Assembly (NCBI GenBank): GCA_965284435.1
Contig: OZ260083.1
Span: forward strand, 434,001 to 498,000
DNA from: CAIYZT01 sp947461435
GTDB taxonomy: Bacteria > Pseudomonadota > Alphaproteobacteria > Rhodobacterales > Rhodobacteraceae
Reading direction: 5' to 3'
DNA: 64,000 bases
Shown here: positions 8,523 to 16,878 of the stretch, one piece after another
How positions within the stretch are numbered: position 1 is the stretch's first letter
Layout: every line of letters begins with the position of its first letter
The notes under the pieces: generated by a model
Told to the model about the DNA's origin: nothing
The model's input: only the letters and a program-made list of their open reading frames with translations
The model's database searches: none
Made by a program: the position numbers and the translations under genes

Positions 8523-9779
8523 TTAGCTTTTCAGCGCGCGCCCCTTGATGATCGCATCCTTGCCGAACTTTTCCCGGATCGCGTCGGCCGCCCGTTCAGC
8601 CGCCGCCCGTTTTGTGGCCTGCGGATCCAGAAGATCGCCCGACACGTCCGCCTGATTTTCGCCGACAAGGTCGGAAATTCCGACGCCAATCAGACGGTAG
8701 GGCCCTTTGTCTGCCGATTGGCCGAGCAGATCGGCAGCGGCCCGGTAAATGCGGTCGGTCAACTGGGTTGGATCAGACAGGGACTGGCGGCGGGTCAGCA
8801 GTTGAAAATCGCCGCGCTTCAGTTTCAACGTGACGGTACGCCCGGAAAGTTGCCTGGCCTTCGCGCGGTCGGCAACCTGTTCACTTAGGCGCCAGATGTG
8901 CCCGTCCAGAATATCCGGATCACTGGTGTCTTCAAAGAAGGTCGTCTCTTTCGAGATGGACTTCAGTTTTTCATCGCGGTTCACACGGCGGTGGTCCTGC
9001 CCCTGTGCGAGGGAAAACAATCGCTCGCCCATCTGGCCGAAGCGGGCGATCAAGTCGGTTTTATCCCAGCGGAGCAGGTCCGCGATGGTGCGGATCCCGG
9101 CCCTGTCGAGGGCGGCTTGGGTGGCGGTTCCGACGCCCCACAGGACGCGGACAGGTTTGGGGCGCAGGAATGCGGCGGTTTCCTCGCGGCCCACCACGGA
9201 GAAGCCGCGGGGTTTATCAAGGTCGGAGGCGATCTTGGCGAGGAACTTGTTGTGCGACAGGCCGACCGATCCGGTCAGGCCCAGTTCGGTTTCCATGTCT
9301 TTCGTCAGCTTGGCCAGCATGACGGCCGGGGCGGCGCCGTGGAGGCGGGCGGTGCCGGTGAGATCCAGGAACGCCTCGTCAAGCGAGAGGGGTTCGATGG
9401 CGGGGGTGAGGGTTTCCATCATGGATCGGATCGCCCGCGAAGCCTCGGCATAGGCGGGCATTCGGGGTTTGACCACCACAGCCTCGGGGCAGAGTTTGAG
9501 GGCCTGAAACATCGGCATGGCGGAGCGCACGCCCTTGATGCGGGCCAGGTAGCAGCAGGTGGAGACGACGCCCCGGGTGCCGCCCCCGACGATGAGGGGG
9601 TGGTCGCGCAGGGCGGGGTTGTCGCGTTTTTCAACGGAGGCGTAGAAGGCGTCGCAATCCATGTGGGCGATGGAAAGCTGGGTGAGTTCGGGGTGGGCGA
9701 GGACACGGGGGGACCGGCAGGCGGGACAGCGGGGCCCGGCCTGAAACTGAGTGAGGCAATCGCGGCACAGGGCGGGCAT
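8523..9779 (-). CDS. dinB: DNA polymerase IV (Y-family, DinB) with N-terminal Cys4 motif
   Basis: 418 residues of a translesion polymerase. Catalytic carboxylates appear in HMDCDAFYASVE (D41, D43) and SLDEAFLD (D134, E135). A helix-hairpin-helix region (VGTATQAALDRAGI) and a C-terminal little-finger domain follow. Before the polymerase there are about 35 extra residues with C5-x2-C8 and C18-x2-C21, a likely zinc knuckle absent from E. coli DinB. The C-terminus (KGRALKS) shows no clear beta-clamp pentapeptide. No lexA or imuA/imuB genes are adjacent. The role is error-prone bypass of DNA lesions. Confidence 0.9.
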   Translation of the reverse strand: MPALCRDCLTQFQAGPRCPACRSPRVLAHPELTQLSIAHMDCDAFYASVEKRDNPALRDHPLIVGGGTRGVVSTCCYLARIKGVRSAMPMFQALKLCPEAVVVKPRMPAYAEASRAIRSMMETLTPAIEPLSLDEAFLDLTGTARLHGAAPAVMLAKLTKDMETELGLTGSVGLSHNKFLAKIASDLDKPRGFSVVGREETAAFLRPKPVRVLWGVGTATQAALDRAGIRTIADLLRWDKTDLIARFGQMGERLFSLAQGQDHRRVNRDEKLKSISKETTFFEDTSDPDILDGHIWRLSEQVADRAKARQLSGRTVTLKLKRGDFQLLTRRQSLSDPTQLTDRIYRAAADLLGQSADKGPYRLIGVGISDLVGENQADVSGDLLDPQATKRAAAERAADAIREKFGKDAIIKGRALKS

Positions 9780-9917
9780 GATGGGATCAGGGTATCAGGG
9801 GGGGCCGGTGCTGTCCAGATCCGGACGTTTTGGAAAGCTGTGGGATTTCAAGGGGTTGGTTTTTGAAAATTAGGGGTTTGTTAGGGATTGGGGTGTTTGT
9901 TGCGATTTGGATTCACG

Positions 9918-11654
9918 TCAATTTAGCGCTAAAGCTCGCTTGAATGCATCCCGAAGCATAGCCATGCGATTAGCATCGACATGGCCCGATGAAACGGCTG
10001 CTAGCATCTGCACGGGTTTCATGTCATTTCGCCCATCGATCTTTTGGAGCCCAAGAAGCGTCTCAAGACAATCGACTATCTTTTCTGGGCCTGCAAGTAT
10101 TGGCATCTCTGGCGCAGTTGCCAGACTGTCAATTAGATCATTTACCGCTTGATGATGACTTTTGCCGTTATCATCATCCAAAATTATCCCAAACGGAATC
10201 TGAAACGCACGCATAAGAGCCATATAGCGATGAAAATTATACTTCCCTAGAACATCCACAACGCAGATTCTATACCGCCGAAGATCTTTCCAATCGTTAG
10301 CCAACATAAAATTGAATAATGTCCGCTCAGTTGGTCCCTCAACCAATAGAACGCGATCCGAAAAGAACAGAGAAGACTTTTCACCGTCTAGCCAAAGCTG
10401 AAGTCGGAACTTCTCTTGAGCGTCTGCAATATCTTGAGAGGGCGGATTCTTGAGTAATTTTCGCGCGCCAATCTTATTTTTTTCATGAACTGCTGGATCT
10501 TTTACAAAGTCGGTTAGCGCATTAACCAATGCGCTGCCATCTGAGAATAGACCCTTAATCGTGCTGGCATTCAATTGATGCGCTCTTGTGGTTCCGTCAA
10601 CTTTTTCAATGCGAACAAGTTGCAAAAGTTCATCGGCGGCCTTTCCTGAAAATGTAGGAGAATGCGTACAAACAACGATTTGTTGCCCATCTGCCGTTGA
10701 AAGCTCATGGAGACCATGGGCCATATTTTCCTGCTGTGCCGGGTGTAAAAATGCCTCAGGTTCTTCAAAAAGGACCAATGTCAGTTCCGTTGTGAACTCT
10801 TTCTTGTCAGTATCCTTCGATTCCTTGAAAGAAGATGCAAGTCGAATGAGTTCGTAAATTACAGTGCGTTGGAAACCATGTCCGTAACGGGTGAGTTCTA
10901 ACCCTGAATTGCCAAGCGCTTTATCGACAAACGAGAATGAAACAAGATTCTTGGATATCTCCTCCGGTTTCATAAAGTTGACGCTTAAATCTATTGTTAT
11001 ATTCCAATCCGCTATAGCAGCGTTTAAGGGCTGCGCCACTTGATCCAAAAAACCGTCTTGAGCTTTTGCAACGTCATTGAGCGCTTTAAAAGATTCCAAA
11101 AGGTTGCTGTAGGCTGGGCTGCCAACAACGACCTTTTTCAACAAGAAGTTTATCACGTCGCGAAGTGGTGAAGGTCCCGTCAACTTAGTCTGTTCATCTG
11201 CTGTTGTAAGGGCCGGAATATAAAGAACTTGCCCAAGCTTCGCTGCGCCGACATTCTTGGCGCCGTAGAACAAGTCTTTCTCAATTTGTCCGTTCACATA
11301 TCCGAATAGGTTACTTTGCGCTGACTTGTCACGGTCTTTGTCGGAAGAGCGGAAGTAGCGTCGAACGCGCAGATTAAGCGGTTCAGTATTTAACTTATAT
11401 TTGTCAGCAAGTGAATCCCACTCATCTTGTGAGAGACGGTATGAAATCTCGATCCATGACTCCGTATCAGTGCCTGCAAGAGTTGGCACATCGTCATTGC
11501 TCCATTTTATTTCATCATAGAATGTTCTTATTGCATGAAAGACGTTGCTTTTTCCAGCATTGTTTGCACCTACCAAGATAGTGTAGTCACTAAAATGGAT
11601 AATTGCGTGACTAACAGAGCGGTAGTTATAAATTTCAACCTTGAGAATCTTCAT
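9918..11654 (-). CDS. OLD-family ATP-dependent nuclease (AAA/ABC ATPase plus Toprim)
   Basis: 578 residues. The N-terminal SMC/ABC-like ATPase has Walker A GANNAGKS at 29-36, a signature-like RYGHGFQRT near 256-264, Walker B LTLVLFEEPEAFLHP near 291-305 and a switch histidine in VCTHSP (331). A C-terminal Toprim domain has LLVEGPTE near 436-443 and the acidic DDD at 493-495. This is the architecture of OLD (overcoming lysogenization defect) nucleases, many of which are phage-defence effectors. No UvrD-like GajB helicase is next to it, so it looks like a solitary class 1 OLD. The ATG at 11654 is the first ATG; a TTG at 11663 is possible, and ribosome-binding signals are weak. The gene is visibly richer in A+T than its neighbours (one sampled 60-base line is about 42% GC), which suggests recent acquisition. 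Confidence 0.85.
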   Translation of the reverse strand: MKILKVEIYNYRSVSHAIIHFSDYTILVGANNAGKSNVFHAIRTFYDEIKWSNDDVPTLAGTDTESWIEISYRLSQDEWDSLADKYKLNTEPLNLRVRRYFRSSDKDRDKSAQSNLFGYVNGQIEKDLFYGAKNVGAAKLGQVLYIPALTTADEQTKLTGPSPLRDVINFLLKKVVVGSPAYSNLLESFKALNDVAKAQDGFLDQVAQPLNAAIADWNITIDLSVNFMKPEEISKNLVSFSFVDKALGNSGLELTRYGHGFQRTVIYELIRLASSFKESKDTDKKEFTTELTLVLFEEPEAFLHPAQQENMAHGLHELSTADGQQIVVCTHSPTFSGKAADELLQLVRIEKVDGTTRAHQLNASTIKGLFSDGSALVNALTDFVKDPAVHEKNKIGARKLLKNPPSQDIADAQEKFRLQLWLDGEKSSLFFSDRVLLVEGPTERTLFNFMLANDWKDLRRYRICVVDVLGKYNFHRYMALMRAFQIPFGIILDDDNGKSHHQAVNDLIDSLATAPEMPILAGPEKIVDCLETLLGLQKIDGRNDMKPVQMLAAVSSGHVDANRMAMLRDAFKRALALN

Positions 11655-11704
11655 TTCAACCAAAATAACAAATACCGATAATACATCTTATGGATGATTC
11701 AAAA

Positions 11705-11729
11705 AGTCAACATATTCTTTTGGTTGACT
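11705..11729. promoter_or_regulatory. Inverted repeat upstream of the OLD gene
   Basis: AGTCAAC (11705-11711) and GTTGACT (11723-11729) form a perfect 7-bp inverted repeat with an 11-base AT-rich spacer, 51-75 bases before the OLD start codon. It may be an operator. No dedicated regulator gene is adjacent. Confidence 0.35.
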
Positions 11730-11836
11730 GTTGGATCCTGGCAATTTCATGAACCCAGCGTCAATATCTGCTTCAACAGATCAATTACTTCATTCATAGA
11801 CTTTCGTTCTTCGCCTTAGGACTGGTAACCCCCCCC

Positions 11837-12703
11837 TCACTGCCCAAACCAGCGCTCCACATAGTCCATCACGTCATCCATCAGGCCCTTCTTCTTCGCC
11901 TCGGGCCCTGAAAACCGCAGGGCCCAGCCTTGGGGGGTTTGCTCTCGTCTTAGGATCAGGCCTTGGGGCAGGTGCAGCAGGCGGCGGGGGCGGGCGGGGG
12001 TGAAGTAGGTGGCGGGGATTTCGTCTTCGTCGCTGCGGCCCGATTCGATCAGGGTGGGCAAAAGCGCCTCCCACTGGGTGGGCAGGGATTTGCCGCGCAC
12101 CTCGGACAAGATGTGCTGAATCAGGTCAACAAAGCCGCCGCGCAGGGCGGAGGCGAGGCGGAGCAGGCGGTTTTCGCTGAGGGCTTCGGGGGTGGTGAGC
12201 AGGCCGTCAAGCTCCTCGACCACCAAGGCGCAGGCGCGCAGGCGGGCGCGTTTCTGGCGCGAGGCGGTGGGGTGCAGCGCCTCGACCGCGGCGTCGAGGG
12301 TGGGGAAGTGGGATTGGCGCACGACCTCGACCAGAATGCGGCCGCGGTCCCAAGGGGAGGGGGCGCAGCGGATCTCGTTTTCGGCGACCATCTCGGCCAA
12401 AGCGGCGGGAAGGGAGGCGGGGGTGCGGATGATGGCGGGGATGGTGGCGAAATCGCCGTTCTGGCGGGCGTCGCGCAGGGCGGTGACGGCGGTGAGGCGG
12501 CGCAGGCCCGAGATGAGGGCATAGCGGTGGGGGGTTGGCCCCTCGGGGGGATCGGCCATTTCGAACACCTCGATCGGCAGGCGCAGGCCGGACAGGGCGA
12601 TGGAGGTTTGCAGTTCCATCAGGGCGGCCTTGTCGATGGTGCTGCGGTCGCGCGGCAGGGCGTGGGGCGAGATGGCGTCAATCGGAAGGGGGGTGATGTG
12701 CAT
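11837..12703 (-). CDS. ParB/RepB-like partition-family protein (orphan)
   Basis: 288 residues. The N-terminal part resembles the ParB-like CTP-binding/nuclease fold: ITPLPIDAISP, LQTSIALSGLRLPIEVF, the YALISGLRRLTAVTAL box matching the family's ISGHRR motif, and MVAENEIRCAPSPWDRGR. The middle is helical and could bind DNA. No parA lies beside it, and the replication genes are 40 kb away, so this is unlikely to be the main chromosomal ParB. The start at 12703 has GGAG seven bases upstream; the longer frame to 12787 has no such site. It is strongly GC-rich, unlike the neighbouring OLD gene. Its function is unknown; a noncanonical ParB-like regulator or a remnant of a plasmid partition gene are both possible. 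Confidence 0.65.
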   Translation of the reverse strand: MHITPLPIDAISPHALPRDRSTIDKAALMELQTSIALSGLRLPIEVFEMADPPEGPTPHRYALISGLRRLTAVTALRDARQNGDFATIPAIIRTPASLPAALAEMVAENEIRCAPSPWDRGRILVEVVRQSHFPTLDAAVEALHPTASRQKRARLRACALVVEELDGLLTTPEALSENRLLRLASALRGGFVDLIQHILSEVRGKSLPTQWEALLPTLIESGRSDEDEIPATYFTPARPRRLLHLPQGLILRREQTPQGWALRFSGPEAKKKGLMDDVMDYVERWFGQ

Positions 12704-12822
12704 GGGCAAGCTCCGCCAAGGGGGGACAGGGTGGCGGGGGAAGGTGAAGGAAGCCTTGGGCTTGCGCGCGGTGGGGCGAGGGGCCATGTTGGCGGCAGGG
12801 TTTTTTCACGGGAGAGATTGTG

Positions 12823-13701
12823 ATGCCGGGCGAATTTTTGGGCGGAAATGCGGTGTTTCTGGCAATCGCCGCCTTTTTGATCTTATGCATTTTTCTGGGC
12901 GTGCGGATTGTGCCGCAGTCCGAGAAATTCGTGGTGGAGCGGTTCGGGCGGTTGCGGTCGGTTCTGGGGCCGGGGATCAATTTTGTCGTGCCGTTTCTGG
13001 ACCGGGTGCCGCACAAGATTTCGGTGCTGGAGCGGCAGTTGCCGAACGCGCATCAGGATGCGATCACGGCGGACAACGTGCTGGTGAAGGTGGAGACGAG
13101 TGTGTTTTATCGCATCACCGAGCCGGAAAAGACGGTGTACCGGATCCGCGATGTCGATGCGGCGATTGCGACGACGGTGGCGGGGATCGTGCGCAGTGAG
13201 ATCGGCAAGCTGGAGCTGGATCAGGTGCAATCGAACCGGACCGAACTGATCGCCAAGGTGCGCGAACAGGTGGCGGTGATGGTGGAGGACTGGGGCATCG
13301 AGGTGACACGCGCCGAGCTGCTGGATGTCAGCCTGGACGAGCAGACGCGGATGGCGATGTTGCAGCAGCTGAATGCCGAGCGGGCACGCCGGGCGCAGGT
13401 GACCGAGGCGGAGGGGTTGAAGCGGGCGGTGGAGCTTTCGGCGGATGCCGAGCTTTATGCGGCCGAGCAGCAGGCCAAGGCCAAGAAGATTACCGCCGAT
13501 GCCGAGGCCTATGCCACAACCGCGATTGCGGCGGCCATTCAAGCCAGCGGCATTGAGGCGGTGCAGTACCAACTTGCGCTGAAGCAGGTGGAGGCGCTGA
13601 CAATGGTGGGCAAGGGCGACGGCAAGCAGATGATTTTGGTGCCAACGCAGGCATTGGAGGCCTTTGGGGATGCGTTCAAGATGTTGAAAGGGCGCGCATG
13701 A
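12823..13701 (+). CDS. SPFH/band 7 (paraslipin, QmcA-like) membrane protein
   Basis: 292 residues. There is one N-terminal membrane segment (AVFLAIAAFLILCIFLGV), then the SPFH/band 7 domain (VPQSEKFVVERFGRL, LGPGINFVVPFLDRV, DNVLVKVETSVFYRI). A long charged, alanine-rich coiled coil (LNAERARRAQVTEAEG to AEAYATTAIAAAIQ) and a conserved C-terminal block (MILVPTQALEAFG) complete it. Such proteins oligomerise into membrane microdomain scaffolds and often work with membrane proteases and NfeD. GGAG lies eight bases before the ATG at 12823; a GTG directly before it at 12820 is an alternative. The stop overlaps the downstream nfeD start (ATGA). Confidence 0.88.
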   Translation: MPGEFLGGNAVFLAIAAFLILCIFLGVRIVPQSEKFVVERFGRLRSVLGPGINFVVPFLDRVPHKISVLERQLPNAHQDAITADNVLVKVETSVFYRITEPEKTVYRIRDVDAAIATTVAGIVRSEIGKLELDQVQSNRTELIAKVREQVAVMVEDWGIEVTRAELLDVSLDEQTRMAMLQQLNAERARRAQVTEAEGLKRAVELSADAELYAAEQQAKAKKITADAEAYATTAIAAAIQASGIEAVQYQLALKQVEALTMVGKGDGKQMILVPTQALEAFGDAFKMLKGRA

Positions 13702-13967
13702 TGTTGAATGTCTGGTGGGTCTGGATCGTTGTTGGCTTTGCGCTGGGGGTGTTGGAGGTGATCGTGCCGGGCTTCATCTTTTTAGGGTTTGCCATCGGTG
13801 CCGTGATCACGGGCGCATTGATTGGCTTTGGGATCTTGGCCGGGGGGCCTGCCGCCCTTTTGCTGGTCTTCGCGGTGCTGTCGGTGGCGTCGTGGTTCAT
13901 GCTGCGCCGGGCGGTGGGCGTGCGCGAGGGGCAGGTGAAGATCTGGCACAAGGATATCAATGATTGA
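13698..13967 (+). CDS. Short NfeD-family membrane protein
   Basis: 89 residues. Two or three hydrophobic helices (VWIVVGFALGVLEVIVPG, FLGFAIGAVITGALIGFGIL, AALLLVFAVLSVASWF) end in a short polar tail. This fits the truncated NfeD (NfeD1b-like) proteins that accompany paraslipins. The OB-fold domain of long NfeD proteins is absent or very short here. It overlaps the SPFH gene by four bases, so the two are likely made together. NfeD partners of stomatins are thought to help organise membrane domains; the exact role is unknown. Confidence 0.8.
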   Translation: MMLNVWWVWIVVGFALGVLEVIVPGFIFLGFAIGAVITGALIGFGILAGGPAALLLVFAVLSVASWFMLRRAVGVREGQVKIWHKDIND

Positions 13968-14425
13968 GGGCACAGGCCCTGCGGCCCGTGACCCATAGTC
14001 AACCCCAAGAAGGGCCGTCCTTTGTTGGGGCCAAGGCGGCCTTTGTGTGTGACGGGGCGATCCTGACCTATCTGCGCGATGACACGCCGGGGCTGCGTTT
14101 TGCCAATTGGTGGGATTTGCCCGGCGGCGGGCGCGAGGGAGCCGAAAGCCCCAAGGACTGTCTTTTGCGCGAGATGGAAGAGGAATTCGGGCTGCGCTTG
14201 CCGGCCGAGGCGCTGATCTGGGCGAAGGCATTTCCCGGAATGCTTAACCACCGAACAACTGCGTGGTTCTTTGGCGGGTTTTTGAGCCCGGCCCAGATCG
14301 CCGCCATCAGATTTGGCGACGAGGGGCAAAGGTGGGAGATGATGCCGCTGGCCGCCTTTCGCGCCCATCCGCGCGTGATTCCCGCGATGCGGGCACGGGC
14401 AGAGGCATTTTTGGCCCGGCTTTAG
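13964..14425 (+). CDS. NUDIX hydrolase
   Basis: About 153 residues with a perfect NUDIX box (G-x5-E-x7-REMEEEFGL) around residues 58-80, so it should hydrolyse a nucleoside diphosphate linked to another group. The substrate cannot be read from sequence. No ATG fits: a TTG at 13964 overlaps the nfeD stop and has AAGGAT nine bases upstream, and a GTG at 13988 is the alternative. It forms an apparent three-gene unit with the SPFH and NfeD genes. It converges on the membrane protein gene at 14441. Confidence 0.82.
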   Translation: MRAQALRPVTHSQPQEGPSFVGAKAAFVCDGAILTYLRDDTPGLRFANWWDLPGGGREGAESPKDCLLREMEEEFGLRLPAEALIWAKAFPGMLNHRTTAWFFGGFLSPAQIAAIRFGDEGQRWEMMPLAAFRAHPRVIPAMRARAEAFLARL

Positions 14426-14440
14426 GCCGCTTTGCCAGCA

Positions 14441-15181
14441 TCAACCGCGCCAGCGTTTCAGCGCGGATGCCACAGGTTCATCGATCTTTCCTTTGGCCAG
14501 CCATGCGGTGGAAAAGGCCAGAATGGCGATGGATTCCCAGATGAACAGAAAATGCGGGCCATAGGCGGTGGCATCGCGCGTGATCGCATAAGGCACCATG
14601 CGGGCGATGGCGACGGCCATGGTGGCGGCGCACAGATAGTAGACGAGCTTTCTTTTGGTCATGCCCTGTTCACCCCGAGGGAAAAAGACGGCGCTGAAGA
14701 TGAAGATGCACAAGAAGAACAGGGCGGCCGACAGGTAATGGGCCGCGTTGGGATGGCTGACGGCCCCGTAGAACACCGTCAGCGTGTCGCCTGCGATCGG
14801 GTCTGCAAGGCTGCTGGGCGGAATGAGGCCGGGGCGATGGACGGGAAACAGGGCGACGCCAATGGCGAATACCCCGGCAAGCGTGGCGAAGGTTCGGTCT
14901 GTGAACAGGCGTTGCCACAGGGTGGGCGCTACGCGATCTTCGGGAAAGCCGTTGTAACAAAACAAGAAGACGCCCACCGCGCAGAGCGTGCCCACCAGAA
15001 CGCCGCCCATCTTTGTGTAGTAAAAATCAGAAATCGAGGCTTCGAGCGCCCGCCCCTCGGCCCAGGTGAAGACAAGCAAGGACAGCGGAAGCGCCAAACC
15101 CAAAAGGCCCAAAAGGCGTTGCAACATGCGGTAAGAGATCACCAGTTGATTTCGTTCCTTGGCGCGGCTTTGAGGGGGCAT
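14441..15181 (-). CDS. Integral membrane protein of unknown function, about six helices
   Basis: 246 residues with roughly six hydrophobic helices, for example GLLGLALPLSLLVFTW, GVLVGTLCAVGVFLFCYNG, LFFLCIFIFSAVFF and FLFIWESIAILAFSTAWLA. I do not recognise a named family with certainty. Conserved-looking polar features are ISDFYYTKMGGV, CYNGFPEDR and SHPNAAHYLSA, the last a histidine-rich region near the membrane edge. The ATG at 15181 has AGGAAA upstream; an earlier ATG at 15256 does not. It lies 101 bases downstream of pyrF on the same strand and may share its transcript. Confidence 0.7.
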   Translation of the reverse strand: MPPQSRAKERNQLVISYRMLQRLLGLLGLALPLSLLVFTWAEGRALEASISDFYYTKMGGVLVGTLCAVGVFLFCYNGFPEDRVAPTLWQRLFTDRTFATLAGVFAIGVALFPVHRPGLIPPSSLADPIAGDTLTVFYGAVSHPNAAHYLSAALFFLCIFIFSAVFFPRGEQGMTKRKLVYYLCAATMAVAIARMVPYAITRDATAYGPHFLFIWESIAILAFSTAWLAKGKIDEPVASALKRWRG

Positions 15182-15282
15182 GGCTGTTTCCTGTGCGGGT
15201 GGACAAAGGGTGCCAAGGCCCGGCCCGCGGGGCAAGGGGCGCAGGGCAGGCTTCACGCTGGATTAACGGTTCAAAAGGGCGG

Positions 15283-15978
15283 TCAGCCCGCCAGTTCGGC
15301 CAGAATGGCGCGGGCGGCGGCGGCAGGGTTGGAAGATTGCCAGATCGGGCGGCCGACCACGATATGATCAACCCCATCCGCAACGGCCTGAGCGGGGGTG
15401 GCCACGCGTTTTTGGTCCCCCGAGGCCGCGCCTGCCGGACGGATGCCGGGGGTGACGATCAAACGGCCCTTGGCTTGCGGCAAGGCGCGGATCATCGCCG
15501 CCTCTTGCGGAGAGGCGATGACGCCATCTGCGCCCGCTTCAAGCGCCCGGACCGCGCGTTCCAGCGTGATGTCATGAATATCGCCGGGCTTGATCAAATT
15601 GGCATCCAGATCGGCGCGATCAAGGCTGGTGAGGATGGTGACGGCCAGAATTTGCGTGGGCTTGCCGGCCGCGCCTTCTTTGGCCGCGCGCACGACCTGC
15701 GGATCGCCGTGCACCGTCAGAAAATCAAATTCATACTGGGCAAGGCCGCGCACGGCGGCTTCGACCGTCGCCCCAATATCGAAAAGCTTCATGTCCAGAA
15801 AGACGCGTTTGCCGCGATCAGATTTCAGATCATTGGCCAGCGCAAGGCCGCCGCCGGTCAGCATGCCAAGGCCGATCTTGTAGAACGACACGGCATCGCC
15901 CAGCCGGTCGACAAGGGCCATGCCATCCAGCAGATTTGGCACATCAAGGGCAACGATCAGGCGGTCATCTGCGGGCAT
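15283..15978 (-). CDS. pyrF: Orotidine 5'-phosphate decarboxylase
   Basis: 231 residues, the usual size of bacterial OMP decarboxylase. The start RLIVALDVP, the catalytic DMKLFDI (D62, K64, D67), LTVHG, TILTSLD and VTPGIRP with the phosphate-binding GRPI near the C-terminus are all present. The enzyme makes UMP from OMP in the last step of de novo pyrimidine synthesis. No other pyr genes are adjacent. It starts at the ATG at 15978 and is divergent from cutC, with 75 bases between. Confidence 0.95.
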   Translation of the reverse strand: MPADDRLIVALDVPNLLDGMALVDRLGDAVSFYKIGLGMLTGGGLALANDLKSDRGKRVFLDMKLFDIGATVEAAVRGLAQYEFDFLTVHGDPQVVRAAKEGAAGKPTQILAVTILTSLDRADLDANLIKPGDIHDITLERAVRALEAGADGVIASPQEAAMIRALPQAKGRLIVTPGIRPAGAASGDQKRVATPAQAVADGVDHIVVGRPIWQSSNPAAAARAILAELAG

Positions 15979-16053
15979 GGCACTCTCCGGCGTTTGGCGC
16001 GGTTTGACGGGGCGGGGCCGGGGTGTCAAGTCTTGGGCAAAGCGGAGGGCGGG

Positions 16054-16761
16054 ATGATCAAGCTGGAAGTGGCGGTGGACGACGCGTTGGGATTGGCGGC
16101 GGCGGTGGCGGGCGGGGCAGACCGGATCGAGGTTTGTGCGGCGCTGGATCTTGGGGGACTGACGCCGTCGGCCGGTCTGATGGGCGCGGCGGCGGGGTGC
16201 GGCGTGCCCTGCTATGCCATGATCCGGCCAAGGGCGGGCGGGTTTTGCTATCCGGCGGAAGAATTGGCGGTGATGGTTGGGGATATTGCGGCGGCGCGCA
16301 GGGCGGGGCTGCACGGGGTGGTGTTTGGCGCGCTGAGCGCGGATGCGCGGTTGGATGTGCCGGCGATGCAGGGTTTGTGCGCGGCGGCGGCGGGACTGGG
16401 GGTGACGCTGCACCGGGCCTTTGATCTGATCGAGGATTGGCGACGGGCGGTGGACGCTGCGGTGGATCTGGGGATCGAGCGGATTTTGACCAGCGGCGGC
16501 GCCTTGGGCGCACCGGCCGGCGCGGCGCGTCTGGCCGAGGTGATGCGCTATGCCGAAGGGCGGATTATCGTGATGCCCGGCGCGGGGATTTCGGCGCAGA
16601 CGATTGGGGGGCTGCGCGGCTTGCCCCTGCGCGAGGTGCATGCCAGTTGCGCCGCACCTGTGGCCAGCGATCCGCGCGATCTGGCCATGGGCTTTGCCTT
16701 GCCCGGGGCGAAGCGCACCGACGCGGGGCGGGTGGCGGCACTGAAGGCGGCGCTGCAGTAG
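16054..16761 (+). CDS. cutC: Copper homeostasis protein CutC family
   Basis: 235 residues of the CutC TIM-barrel family. Characteristic pieces are LEVAVDDALGLAAAVAGGADRIEVCAAL-type start, the GGLTPSAG and MIRPRAGGFCY motifs, GVVFGAL, TLHRAFDL, ILTSGG and the C-terminal VHASC. CutC was linked to copper tolerance in E. coli, but the biochemical role is not settled. The ATG at 16054 follows GGAGGGCGGG. The gene is alone, with no copper-efflux genes nearby. Confidence 0.88.
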   Translation: MIKLEVAVDDALGLAAAVAGGADRIEVCAALDLGGLTPSAGLMGAAAGCGVPCYAMIRPRAGGFCYPAEELAVMVGDIAAARRAGLHGVVFGALSADARLDVPAMQGLCAAAAGLGVTLHRAFDLIEDWRRAVDAAVDLGIERILTSGGALGAPAGAARLAEVMRYAEGRIIVMPGAGISAQTIGGLRGLPLREVHASCAAPVASDPRDLAMGFALPGAKRTDAGRVAALKAALQ

Positions 16762-16878
16762 GGCGGCGGCCGGGGGGCTGACGCGCGGGCTTTCACGCAT
16801 TCTTTATGTGGCCGGGGTGCGCAGGCACTGGCAGGGGGCGCGCGTGCATGCCAAGATGGGGCCTGCAAAGGATGAACC

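Noticed and set aside
9918..11654. Gabija defence system
   Set aside because: Gabija needs a GajB UvrD-like helicase beside the OLD-type GajA; the neighbours are dinB and a ParB-like gene. The UvrD-like gene in the window is AddA, in a separate housekeeping operon.
11837..12703. Chromosomal ParB of the parAB system
   Set aside because: No parA next to it, no parS-like palindromes noticed, and only part of the ParB signature is present.
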